Assembly (NCBI RefSeq): GCF_000378165.1
Contig: NZ_KB899339.1
Location: 1-64,000, forward strand
Length of the DNA: 64,000 nt
Direction of reading: 5' to 3'
From: Saccharibacter floricola DSM 15669
GTDB taxonomy: Bacteria > Pseudomonadota > Alphaproteobacteria > Acetobacterales > Acetobacteraceae
Shown here: positions 1-8,034 of the stretch, piece after piece
How the letters are laid out: every line of letters starts with the position of its first letter
How positions within the stretch are numbered: position 1 is the stretch's first letter
Notes under the pieces: generated by a model
The model's database searches: none
Told to the model about the DNA's origin: nothing
The model's input: only the letters and a program-made list of their open reading frames with translations
Program-made: the position numbers and the translations under genes

Positions 1-197
1 CGAAACCGAACGTAGACGGAATTCCATTTCCCGTAACGTTCATACATGTCTCGCCAAGGACAACCGACACGCAGGACATACAGCATTCCGTTGAGAAAAA
101 GCCGATTATCGTGTGCTGGACGTGACCAGCGACCGCGCTCAGGCGGCAAAAGCTCACCAATAATCGCCCATTCTGCGTCTGTTCAATCACCGCGCAT
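1..197 (-). pseudogene. IS5-type transposase N-terminus with early stop
   Basis: Reading left from the ATG at 197-195 gives MRGD, then an in-frame TGA at codon 5, then TDAEWAIIGELLPPE and onward through GMLYVLRVGCPWRDMYERYG to the window edge. This is the N-terminal helix-turn-helix-like region of an IS5-family DDE transposase. The second copy at 25878 has TTA (Leu) at the same codon, so the TGA is a point nonsense mutation. No good internal start precedes the conserved part, so this copy is probably not translated in full; an alternative start outside this frame cannot be excluded. Confidence 0.7.
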
Positions 198-263
198 ACA
201 CTCTTTCCTTTCCGATGATAAGGGAGGGCATCATATGCAAAAATATTTTTTGTCAACAGCTCC
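1..263 (-). mobile_element. IS5-type insertion element, copy 1 (cut by window start)
   Basis: The element end and the first 66 codons of its transposase lie on the minus strand. The outer end carries GTCAACAGCTCC at 252-263, which matches the end of the second copy (GTCAACAGAACC, near 26513-26524); both are followed by TAA. The coding part is nearly identical to 25878-26074. The rest of the element is outside the window. Confidence 0.75.
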
Positions 264-401
264 TAAACCGCTGGATCTAGAAGAGCGCTCATTCTGTTTT
301 CTTACATATAAAAGCCTATAAACACGCGGGAAGAGCTAACCCTTCATGCGCGATTTCTGTGAAATTCGCACAGTTGCGCACTCAAGAAGCCTTTTCTGCT
401 G

Positions 402-447
402 ATGTATTATCATATTATGTTGCATGATACATAATATGATAATACAT
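402..447. promoter_or_regulatory. large inverted repeat, likely operator of the OhrR-like regulator
   Basis: Two perfect 19-base arms, ATGTATTATCATATTATGT (402-420) and its complement (429-447), are separated by 8 bases. The repeat ends 43 bases before the ATG at 491. MarR/OhrR proteins bind AT-rich palindromes over their own promoters, so autoregulation and control of the downstream catalase-like gene is the simplest reading. The stem is AT-only with no following T-run, so a terminator is unlikely. Confidence 0.7.
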
Positions 448-490
448 AAATGAGAGTTTCTTACTCCATTCCCATGAGAAGGATAGAGCG

Positions 491-961
491 ATGGTTGATG
501 AAGCGCCGAATGGGCTCAGTTTAGATGAGCAAGTGTGCTTCCCGTTTTATGAAGCGTCAAATCTCTTGCAACGACTTTATCGGCCTCTTTTAGAGCCTTT
601 TAACCTGACCTATGCGCAATATTTGGTCATGCTCGTCCTGTGGGAGTATGACGGAACAAGCGAGGTCACGGTTGGAATGATCGGTGCACGGTTGGGGTTT
701 GAAACCGGGATATTGTCTCCGCTCCTTAAGCGCATGGAAGCACGTGGTCATGTGATACGTAAGCGCAGCAAAGATGATGAAAGACGCGTTATTATTACGC
801 TTACTCAGCATGGCCGCAGCCTGCGCGACAAAGCACAGACGATTCCTGAGCAACTGCTTCGTCACTCTCGTTTAAGTGAGAGTGACACACATCGTCTCCG
901 TGAGAATGCACAGAATTTTACACGTTGCTTGCGTGACATGCTGCGTTCTCGCTCGGTTTAA
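491..961 (+). CDS. ohrR: MarR-family regulator, OhrR-like peroxide sensor
   Basis: A 156-residue winged-helix repressor. The N-terminus LDEQVCFPFYEASNLLQRLY followed by LTYAQYLVMLVLWEYD is the OhrR signature, and Cys16 sits where OhrR proteins carry the cysteine oxidised by organic hydroperoxides. The recognition helix lies around VGMIGARLGFETGILSPLLKRME and the wing around RKRSKDDERRV. The ATG at 491 has an AGAAGGA site just upstream. The 19-base palindrome at 402-447 is a likely self-operator. The gene is followed after 26 bases by a catalase-fold gene rather than the usual ohr peroxidase, so the target is inferred, not shown. No ohr gene is present in the window. Confidence 0.85.
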   Translation: MVDEAPNGLSLDEQVCFPFYEASNLLQRLYRPLLEPFNLTYAQYLVMLVLWEYDGTSEVTVGMIGARLGFETGILSPLLKRMEARGHVIRKRSKDDERRVIITLTQHGRSLRDKAQTIPEQLLRHSRLSESDTHRLRENAQNFTRCLRDMLRSRSV

Positions 962-987
962 TCTGATATTTTTTAGGGAGTATCATC

Positions 988-2064
988 ATGAAAACCCCAA
1001 TTACGTACCATGACGGTATCGAACATATCTCTTCAGACGAAGGAAGAGTTCATCAAGGGCTGCGGAAAGAGTTTCATAAGATTATTTCTACGACTCATCG
1101 AGATCATGAGTGGGCAGCGCGTGGGGTGCATGCCAAAAGTCATGCATTGCTTGAGGGGACGCTTCGTGTCCATGATGACCTTCCAGAGGTTCTCGCTCAA
1201 GGGTTATTCTCTCGCCCTGAGACCTATTCGGTTGTTATTCGTCTGTCAGCTATTCCGGGAGATCCGCTGCGGGATGCCGTCTCTGGGCCGCGTGGTTTTG
1301 CTTTGAAAATCAACGATGTTAAAGGCCCATTACTGCCCGATAATGAAGGTGTTCCGGTGCAGGACTTCCTGTTTGTGAATGGCCCTGTTTTTGCAGCGCC
1401 AGATGCAAAGGGATTTTTGCGTACATTGAAGCTTCTGACACTGACGACAGACCGTTTTGAAGGACTGAAAGCCAAACTGTCACAGTTTTTACGGGTCATT
1501 CAAAAACGCTTAACGCGTCTTGGGCGTTCAAACGATACAATTGGCGTCTTGGGGGGATATCTTCCTTCTGTTCCTGTTGCCGATCGTTTCTTTAGTCAAG
1601 TTCCTCTTCGATTTGGGCAGTATATTGCTAAGTTTGACGTTGTTCCGTCGTCTGAAAGCTTTCAATCTCAGCAAGGCAAGCTACTGGACATTGATAAAGA
1701 CCCATTGGCTATTCGTCATGCGTTAGAGGAGCTGTTTCGCACTGAAGGGGGCAGTTGGACGCTGCGTGCGCAGTTATGTCGGGATGTAACAGAAAACTCA
1801 GTCGAGGATGCGGCGCACGTATGGCCGGAAGAGAACAACCCTTACTTACCGCTTGCAACCATCACTGTGCCGCCACAAGAGGCATGGTCAAAAGAGCGAG
1901 CGCATCTTTTGGAAGACACTCTGTCGTTTTCTCCGTGGCATGGTCTAGAGGCGCATCGTCCATTAGGGAATATTATGCGGGCACGGCGTGAGATGTATGC
2001 TTTTTCTTCCAAATTGAGAACACGCCTTAACGGATGCCCCCTTCATTTCAAGAGGTCTCGTTAG
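988..2064 (+). CDS. catalase-fold haem protein (catalase family protein)
   Basis: 358 residues, much shorter than a true monofunctional catalase (about 480 or more). It keeps the distal-His segment RGVHAKSHALLEG (about residues 47-59), the haem-pocket stretch PRGFALKINDV, the NGPVFAA segment and a C-terminal PLGNIMRARREMY with the proximal Tyr. This matches the minimal catalase-like family, some members of which act on lipid or organic hydroperoxides. No signal peptide is visible, so it is probably cytoplasmic. It starts 26 bases after the OhrR-like gene with GGGAG upstream, so the two probably form one peroxide-inducible transcript. Whether it dismutates peroxide or uses lipid hydroperoxides cannot be read from the sequence. 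Confidence 0.8.
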   Translation: MKTPITYHDGIEHISSDEGRVHQGLRKEFHKIISTTHRDHEWAARGVHAKSHALLEGTLRVHDDLPEVLAQGLFSRPETYSVVIRLSAIPGDPLRDAVSGPRGFALKINDVKGPLLPDNEGVPVQDFLFVNGPVFAAPDAKGFLRTLKLLTLTTDRFEGLKAKLSQFLRVIQKRLTRLGRSNDTIGVLGGYLPSVPVADRFFSQVPLRFGQYIAKFDVVPSSESFQSQQGKLLDIDKDPLAIRHALEELFRTEGGSWTLRAQLCRDVTENSVEDAAHVWPEENNPYLPLATITVPPQEAWSKERAHLLEDTLSFSPWHGLEAHRPLGNIMRARREMYAFSSKLRTRLNGCPLHFKRSR

Positions 2065-2074
2065 GTCGATTGAA

Positions 2075-2122
2075 TTTTATACTGTATCAGAGCATCTATG
2101 AGAGAACGGATACAGTATAAAA
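2075..2122. terminator. 14-base inverted repeat after the catalase-like gene
   Basis: TTTTATACTGTATC (2075-2088) is repeated as its exact complement at 2109-2122, with a 20-base loop, 11 bases past the stop codon. It is AT-rich but begins and ends in T/A runs, so it could terminate in either direction. A regulatory site is less likely because no gene starts next to it. Confidence 0.45.
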
Positions 2123-2198
2123 ATTATACTATACATCATGATTACTATGGGGGAGGTCACAACATCTTTGTATTTCCTGAGAAAATCATCTCAAAAAA

Positions 2199-2274
2199 TG
2201 GTGTCCCGTACGGGATTCGAACCCGTGTTGCCGCCGTGAAAGGGCGGTGTCCTAGGCCTCTAGACGAACGGGAC
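2199..2274 (-). tRNA. tRNA-Glu (anticodon UUC)
   Basis: On the minus strand the cloverleaf starts GTCCCGTTCGTCTAGAGG, has an anticodon loop CTTTCAC (anticodon TTC), the T-loop GGTTCGAATCC and an acceptor 3' strand closing the GTCCCGT stem, followed by A and an encoded CCA. The length is 76 bases. Confidence 0.95.
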
Positions 2275-2323
2275 ATAGAGGCGATGTCGTTGAGGGGGTT
2301 AATAGGCTAAAGGGAGGGGGCGG

Positions 2324-4138
2324 TCAACAGGGAAAAGCATCAAAAATGAAAAAAGTTAAGTTTTCTCGCTCTTGCCAGTATTCCAGCCGTAATTGCCCCG
2401 CGACATGGAGTAATGGCTGAGAGCGATCCTCAAGCACGTCGGCAAAGGCTTTGTCGCCTGCACGAAAGACAAGACCCTTGAGGCGGCTATAGCCGTCCTC
2501 GCCCTGTAAGATAACGCGGAGTGTATTGCCATCACGGCCAATGCGGTCGGCTTTGACACAGCGCACATGGCTGATAGCGAGCAAAGGCTCCTCGTTACCG
2601 GGGCCAAAGGGCGCGAGCTGGGAGAGCTGGCGGGCAAGTGTTGGCGTTGCGGCTTGGATGGAGATCACCCCATCAAGAAGCAGGTCTTCTTGCGGCGGGC
2701 GGTTTTGGGCTGCACTAAGCTGCTCATCAAGGAACGCGTGAAGGGCTGTGACGTTCTCTTCAGCTACGGAGAAGCCGGCGGCCATTGCGTGGCCTCCCCC
2801 TGTGATGAGCAAGCCTGCCTGCCGGGCTGCGATAATAGCGGCGCCGAGGTCGAGCCCCGGAACAGAACGGGCTGACCCTTTAACCGTTCCGTCTGTCAGA
2901 GCACCGACGAGGGTGGGGCGGTTAAAGCGCTCTTTCAGCCGCCCGGCGACAATCCCCACGACGCCGGGATGCCAGCCTTCACCGTGAAGAAAGATAACGG
3001 CGTGGCCTGTCTGAATTTGCGCTTCGGCTTGGCGGGCAGCGTCGTCCAGAATATGACTTTCGACGGTTTGGCGCTTGCGATTAACCTCATCCAGCTCTTC
3101 GGCCAGTATATGGGCCTCACCTTCGTCGGTGCTGAGCAGCAGGCGAAGCCCTTGGTCGGCTTTGCCAATGCGCCCCCCGGCATTGATGCGCGGGCCAAGC
3201 GCGAAACCACAGCTCATCGCGCTGCTGTCATTTTTAACGCCGGCGACATCGGCCAGTTTAGTGAGCCCCAAACGCTTACGCCCATTCATGATCTTGAGCC
3301 CTTGGGAGACGAGGGCGCGGTTGATGTCCCGAAGGGGCATGACATCGCACACCGTGGCAAGGGCTGTGAGATCCAGCAAAGCCATTGGGTCGAAAGGGGG
3401 ATGTTTGGCAAAAAAGCCGCGTTGGTTGAGCGTGCGCCGCAGAGCAATGACCGTCAGGAAAGCCACGGCGGTGGCGCAAATATGCCCAAGGCCTGACGTG
3501 CAATCAAGGCGGTTGGGGTTGACCACAAAGCCTTTGGGCAGCATCGCGCCGTCTGGTTTATGATGGTCAAGCACGACCCGATCCACACGGCCTTCAAAAT
3601 GATCCAGCACATCAATGGCGGCGGTGCCGCAATCCACACAGATGAGCAGCGTGCTGCCTTGGGTGAGTAGATTTTCAAGTGCTGGAATATTGGGGCCATA
3701 CCCTTCCTCAATACGGTCAGGAATATGGGTATGAACAGTGCAGCCAAGTTGGCGGAAAACGCTGGTGAGCAACGTGGTACCACAGGCCCCGTCCACGTCG
3801 TAATCGCCTAAAATCCCGATTGTCTCACGTTTTTCGACCGCATCAGCAAGCCGCTCGGCCGTGCGATCCATATCCATCAAACATGACGGGTTAGGCAGCG
3901 CTGTGCGAAGGCGAGGTTCAAGAAAATGCGCGACATCATCAGCTGTTAAACCACGACCAGCAAGGATACGGGCGGGCAGCTCGGCAATATCCAGCTTTTG
4001 GGCAAGCTGGAGGGCGATGCGGTTTTCATGCTTCGCTAAGGACGGATGCCGCCAGACCCAACGACGCTTCCCGGCACTGCGCTCCACATGGAGCACGGTA
4101 GGATGGGACATAGACGTCTGCGGGGTGTTCGGCAGCAT
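2324..4138 (-). CDS. recJ: single-stranded-DNA 5'-3' exonuclease RecJ
   Basis: 604 residues, normal for RecJ, which degrades ssDNA 5' to 3' in RecF-pathway recombination, mismatch repair and base excision repair. The DHH phosphoesterase motifs are visible: GDYDVDGACGTT (motif I, about residues 110-121), VCVDCGTAA, and VVLDHHKPD (the DHH triad). The DHHA1 region follows with GPRINAGGRIGKAD and GIVAGRLKERFNRPT, then TGGGHAMAAGF. A start nine codons in (MSHPTV, 4111) is also possible. In many alphaproteobacteria recJ directly follows glpX; here a Sel1-repeat gene on the other strand lies between them. Confidence 0.93.
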   Translation of the reverse strand: MLPNTPQTSMSHPTVLHVERSAGKRRWVWRHPSLAKHENRIALQLAQKLDIAELPARILAGRGLTADDVAHFLEPRLRTALPNPSCLMDMDRTAERLADAVEKRETIGILGDYDVDGACGTTLLTSVFRQLGCTVHTHIPDRIEEGYGPNIPALENLLTQGSTLLICVDCGTAAIDVLDHFEGRVDRVVLDHHKPDGAMLPKGFVVNPNRLDCTSGLGHICATAVAFLTVIALRRTLNQRGFFAKHPPFDPMALLDLTALATVCDVMPLRDINRALVSQGLKIMNGRKRLGLTKLADVAGVKNDSSAMSCGFALGPRINAGGRIGKADQGLRLLLSTDEGEAHILAEELDEVNRKRQTVESHILDDAARQAEAQIQTGHAVIFLHGEGWHPGVVGIVAGRLKERFNRPTLVGALTDGTVKGSARSVPGLDLGAAIIAARQAGLLITGGGHAMAAGFSVAEENVTALHAFLDEQLSAAQNRPPQEDLLLDGVISIQAATPTLARQLSQLAPFGPGNEEPLLAISHVRCVKADRIGRDGNTLRVILQGEDGYSRLKGLVFRAGDKAFADVLEDRSQPLLHVAGQLRLEYWQERENLTFFIFDAFPC

Positions 4139-4440
4139 GAAGGGCCTCTGTTAAATGCGCTGTAGATTGGGGAAGGTCTGTGTTTAGACGGAGGCCTAAA
4201 AGCGTGAGAGCCCCTCCCCATCAGTGAAGGGGAGAGCATGAGGGAAACGTCTCTTTCTGGCAAGATGTGCGGTGTTTGATCCATAGAGGCGGTGCCCAGA
4301 ACCCTTTCAAAATAGAAAGAGTATTATTCCACTAAATTTCACGATCAAACGAAAATTGGCACATAAAACCTATCAAGACATGGTGTTTCATGTATTCGTT
4401 TTGTATCTTTTTCTTTGTGCGAATAAATGAAAAGGATCAT
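4139..4440. other. divergent intergenic region between recJ and a Sel1 gene
   Basis: About 300 bases holding the promoters of recJ (left) and the Sel1-repeat gene (right). A short stem CTCCCC/GGGGAG lies near 4215-4232. No convincing gene or strong promoter consensus is visible. The right half is clearly more AT-rich than the coding DNA around it. Confidence 0.4.
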
Positions 4441-5349
4441 ATGATGAAAAATATATTATCGACTATTTTTATGATTGCAGGGTTTTCCCTATCGCATGCC
4501 CAGTGTGCAGCTGCAGATATAGGAAAGGTGCAGCATCTTGCCAGTCAGGGGGACGTAAAAGCTCAGCATGAGCTGGGGATTATGTATAGTGAGGGGCAAG
4601 GTATTCCCCAGAATAATGAGAAAGCCTTTGAGTGGTTTCACAAAGCCGCAGATCAAGGAGATGCAGACGCTCAGTTTGCTTTAGGGCTTATGTATAACGA
4701 AGGGCGAGGGGTTCCCCAGAATGATGGAAAAGCGGTTGAGTGGTTTCACAAGGCCGCAAATCAGGGGGATGCATACGCTCAGTATAACTTAGGGATAATG
4801 TATCATACTGGGCGAGGTGTTCCCCATAGTGATGAGAAAGCGGTTGAGTGGTATCAAAAATCTGCAGATCAAGGGAATGCAAACGCCCAGTGTTCTTTAG
4901 GAGGTGCGTATCGTCATGGGCGAGGTGTTCCTCATAGTGGCGAGAAAGCGGTTGAGTGGTTTCAGAAAGCTGCAGATCAGGGAGATGCAGACGCCCAGTA
5001 TGAGTTAGGGCTTATGTATGGCACTGGGCAAGGTATTTCCCAGAATGATGAGAAAGCTGTCGAATGGTATCAAAAAGCAGCAGATCAAGGAAATGCAAAC
5101 GCTCAATCTAATTTAGGAAGCATGTATGGCACTGGGCGAGGTGTTCACAAAAATGATGAGAAAGCGGTTGAGTGGTATCAAAAGGTCGCAGATCAAGGAG
5201 ATGCGGACGCCCAGTATGAGTTAGGGTTTATGTATGGCACTGGACGAGGTGTTCCTCAGAGTGATGAAATAGCGGTGAAGTGGTTCCGAAAAGCTGCGGC
5301 TCAAGGAAATGAAGCTGCCCAGAATACTTTGAGACAGTTGTTACGATAA
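4441..5349 (+). CDS. exported Sel1-like repeat protein
   Basis: 302 residues. The N-terminus MMKNILSTIFMIAGFSLSHAQ is a signal peptide (cleavage near residues 20-25), so the protein is periplasmic or secreted. The rest is seven tandem 36-residue Sel1 (TPR-like) repeats of the form AQYxLGxMYGTGRGVPQNDEKAVEWYQKAADQGDAD, which build an alpha-alpha superhelix used for protein contacts. I chose the ATG at 4441 because AAAGGA lies just upstream and the signal peptide then sits at the true N-terminus. The partner is unknown. It sits alone on the plus strand between recJ and glpX, in a place where these two genes are normally adjacent, which suggests a later insertion. Confidence 0.85.
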   Translation: MMKNILSTIFMIAGFSLSHAQCAAADIGKVQHLASQGDVKAQHELGIMYSEGQGIPQNNEKAFEWFHKAADQGDADAQFALGLMYNEGRGVPQNDGKAVEWFHKAANQGDAYAQYNLGIMYHTGRGVPHSDEKAVEWYQKSADQGNANAQCSLGGAYRHGRGVPHSGEKAVEWFQKAADQGDADAQYELGLMYGTGQGISQNDEKAVEWYQKAADQGNANAQSNLGSMYGTGRGVHKNDEKAVEWYQKVADQGDADAQYELGFMYGTGRGVPQSDEIAVKWFRKAAAQGNEAAQNTLRQLLR

Positions 5350-5725
5350 TGGTTTAAAGCAGAATTCTCGCTCCCGCTTTAAAGGTAAGTTACGGCAGGT
5401 TGAATGAGCGGGATGAAACGTTTTGATTCTGACTGAAAAAGAAGATCAAACAATTTTCTCAGTATCTTGCGGATATGTGTGAGAAGAAACTGATGTTGTT
5501 GCTTTGACATTTCTGGTGAGATGATGAATGGGCTTGATCCGAGCCTATTCATCGTCATGGAAATTGTTGAGGGTCTTTCTCAGTCAACTTTTGCCTTAAA
5601 GGCCGTTATTGCCCTGTGAGGAAAAGGGGCGTGGGGAGGATGTGGTGCCGTCAGGGGGTTGGTGGCCTGTTTCTTTACGAGGCCAAGAGAGCGCACAGCA
5701 CGGAGCCGTGCGCTCAACTCCTTTG
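5350..5725. other. convergent intergenic region with two hairpins
   Basis: No gene seen. TTTAAAGC (5353-5360) and its complement (5376-5383) form a short hairpin directly after the Sel1 gene. GATGAATGGGCT (5523-5534) pairs with 5542-5553 with one mismatch and could end glpX transcripts reading leftward. Neither has a clean T-run. Confidence 0.4.
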
Positions 5726-6715
5726 TCAACTGCGCGGGTGCACGTGGTGATAGGTGTCCATATAGCGGATGGTTCCACTTTCAGAACGCATCATGACCGA
5801 ATGCGTGCGGATATAATCATTACGGAGCCACTCAACCCCTTTGAGCATATCGCCTGATGTCACACCTGTTGCACAGAAGAAGACTGGGCCATCGGCCATG
5901 TCGGTTAGTGCGAGGGTGCGGGTTGGGTCGCGGCCTGCGCTCATCTGACGTGCACGCTCGGCTTGGGCAGCGTCATCAAAGAGGAGCTGGCCTTGCATCT
6001 GCCCGTGGAGGCAACGAATAGCCGCGGCTGCGAGAACACCTTCAGGCGCGCCGCCGCTTCCGGCATAAAGATCGACCCCGCTTTCGGGCATGCAGGTGGC
6101 GACAACACCGGCGACATCGCCATCGCTCAATAGACGCACACGGGCGCCGGCTTCGAGTGTTTTTGCGACGAGTTCCTCATGACGCTCGCGCTCAAGGGCA
6201 CAGAGGGTCAGGTCTGAGACAGCACATTTTTTGGCCCGTGCGAGTTCACGTAAATTGACCTCAATAGAGGCGTTGATGTCGATGAGGTCATCAGGGAGGC
6301 CCGGCCCTACAGCGAGTTTTTGCATGTAGATATCAGGTGCGTGCAAAAACTTCCCACGTTCGGCCAAGGCGACGACCGTAATGGCGTTGGGCATGCTGCG
6401 GGCGCAGAGATTGGTTCCTTCGAGTGGATCAACAGCAATGTCCATTTCATCACCACCGCAGCCGACCTTTTCCCCAATATAGAGCATGGGGGCTTCGTCC
6501 ATCTCGCCCTCACCGATGGTCACGGTGCCGTCAATGGCGACCGTGTCAAAGGCGGTCCGCATGGCCTGCACGGCGGCACCATCGGCGGCGTTCTTTTGCC
6601 CCCGCCCTGTCCAGCGGGCGGAGGCAATGGCCGCAGCTTCAGTCACGCGGGCGAGGTCCAACCCCAGATTGCGTCCTGTAACGCGATAGGGGCGGACGGA
6701 GGACGCCGTGCTCAT
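5726..6715 (-). CDS. glpX: class II fructose-1,6-bisphosphatase
   Basis: 329 residues, full length for GlpX. It hydrolyses fructose 1,6-bisphosphate to fructose 6-phosphate in gluconeogenesis and the Calvin-type or pentose phosphate sugar interconversions, in the cytoplasm with Mn2+ or Mg2+. Visible metal and substrate motifs are IGEGEMDEAPMLYIGE (about residues 66-81), VDPLEGTN, LSDGDVAGV and GSGGAPEGVLAAAA. The ATG overlaps the 3' end of hom by four bases, so the two are translationally coupled in one operon. Confidence 0.95.
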   Translation of the reverse strand: MSTASSVRPYRVTGRNLGLDLARVTEAAAIASARWTGRGQKNAADGAAVQAMRTAFDTVAIDGTVTIGEGEMDEAPMLYIGEKVGCGGDEMDIAVDPLEGTNLCARSMPNAITVVALAERGKFLHAPDIYMQKLAVGPGLPDDLIDINASIEVNLRELARAKKCAVSDLTLCALERERHEELVAKTLEAGARVRLLSDGDVAGVVATCMPESGVDLYAGSGGAPEGVLAAAAIRCLHGQMQGQLLFDDAAQAERARQMSAGRDPTRTLALTDMADGPVFFCATGVTSGDMLKGVEWLRNDYIRTHSVMMRSESGTIRYMDTYHHVHPRS

Positions 6716-8034
6716 GGCATCGCCTCAATTTTGAGCGCTAATGGAGCAGTGCTGAGACTTTCATGGCGGCCAAGGGCGTAGAGGGTGCTGTGCAATGTCC
6801 CTGCAAGGACAGGATGCGTGACGCAGACGAAATGGAGGGAACCATTCGCTTCTTTGCGCAGGCTTGCGTGCTTGAGAGGGATTTTATGCTCATCAAGCAG
6901 GGCGTTGATGCTCTCTTCCGTGACGTTGTCCGCCAGAGAGAGACGGAGATAATAGGCTCCCTCAACCGTGTCGCTCGGCACACAGAGCGCAGCTTTTTCA
7001 GGGGGCTGTTGGCCCCAAAGTGGCAGATGATGGCCCCGACCGAGGTCGATCAGATCCGCCATGACAGCCGTGGCGGTAGGGCCTTCGCCGGCTCCTTGAC
7101 CAGAGAGGGTGACAGCACCGCTAAAGGCACCGACGGTGGTTAGCGCGTTAAAGGCGCCGCCAACCTGTGCAAGACCAGAGTTAAGCGGCACGAGGCATGG
7201 CTGAACGGAGGCATCCACCCCGCCATCTTTTGTGCGATGTGCCACACCGAGGAGTTTGATGCGATAGCCGAGCTCTTTGGTATAGGCGATATCGGGGCTG
7301 GTCACACCGCGAATGCCCCGGACATCAAGGCTTTCAAAGTCGATCGGTTGGAAGGCAATACCAGTCAGAATGGCCAGCTTATGGGCGGTGTCCCATCCAT
7401 CCACATCGGTGGAGGGATCAGCTTCAGCAAAGCCTTTTTCTTGTGCTTCTTTGAGGACATCGCCAAAGGCACGGCCTGTTTCTTCCATCTCTGAGAGGAT
7501 GAAGTTGCAGGTACCATTCATGATGCCGCCAAGCTGGGTGAGCTGATCGCCAGCGAGAGCTTCACGCACAACTTTCACAGCAGGGACAACGCCCGCCACA
7601 GCGGCTTCATAGTAAAGCGGGGCGTTGTGCTCTGCACTCAATTGAGCGAGATGAGCCCCATGCAACGCGATGAGCGCCTTGTTGGCGGTGACAACGGCTT
7701 TGCCATTTTCCAGTGCTGTGGTGACAAGCTTGCGGGCGGGGTTGTTGGCTCCACCAATCAATTCCACCACGACATCCACGTCTGGGTCACTCGCTAGGGA
7801 AAGCGGGTCTTCATGCCACCGAAAAGCGGAGAGGTCTTCCCCACGGTCACGCTGGCGGTTGCGCGCACTGACGGCCACAATTTCTAAAGAGCGCCCCGTG
7901 CGTTGGGTAATCAGCGCGGTATGGGCGCGGAGGAGGCGGATCACCCCAATCCCCACCGTGCCAAGGCCGGCAATGCCCAGACGGAGGGGGGTGGAGTGTG
8001 AGCGTTTAAGAGGGGCGCTATCAGTGTTTGTCAT
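6712..8034 (-). CDS. hom: homoserine dehydrogenase
   Basis: 440 residues. It reduces aspartate semialdehyde to homoserine with NAD(P)H, the branch to threonine and methionine. The N-terminal Rossmann motif GIAGLGTVGIGVIRLL (about residues 18-33), the catalytic-domain signature GIMNGTCNFILSEMEETGR and the region AEADPSTDVDGWDTAHKLAIL are all present. A C-terminal ACT domain (from about YYLRLSLADNV) suggests allosteric feedback by threonine or a related amino acid. The gene start overlaps the end of the aminotransferase by 14 bases. Confidence 0.95.
   Translation of the reverse strand: MTNTDSAPLKRSHSTPLRLGIAGLGTVGIGVIRLLRAHTALITQRTGRSLEIVAVSARNRQRDRGEDLSAFRWHEDPLSLASDPDVDVVVELIGGANNPARKLVTTALENGKAVVTANKALIALHGAHLAQLSAEHNAPLYYEAAVAGVVPAVKVVREALAGDQLTQLGGIMNGTCNFILSEMEETGRAFGDVLKEAQEKGFAEADPSTDVDGWDTAHKLAILTGIAFQPIDFESLDVRGIRGVTSPDIAYTKELGYRIKLLGVAHRTKDGGVDASVQPCLVPLNSGLAQVGGAFNALTTVGAFSGAVTLSGQGAGEGPTATAVMADLIDLGRGHHLPLWGQQPPEKAALCVPSDTVEGAYYLRLSLADNVTEESINALLDEHKIPLKHASLRKEANGSLHFVCVTHPVLAGTLHSTLYALGRHESLSTAPLALKIEAMP

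Noticed and set aside
2098-2310. A 70-codon frame across the tRNA-Glu region
   Set aside because: It runs antisense through the tRNA gene and has no family similarity.
4560-5340. Periodic 108-base DNA similarity
   Set aside because: It is the Sel1 protein repeat and needs no separate explanation; the same holds for 9530-10830.
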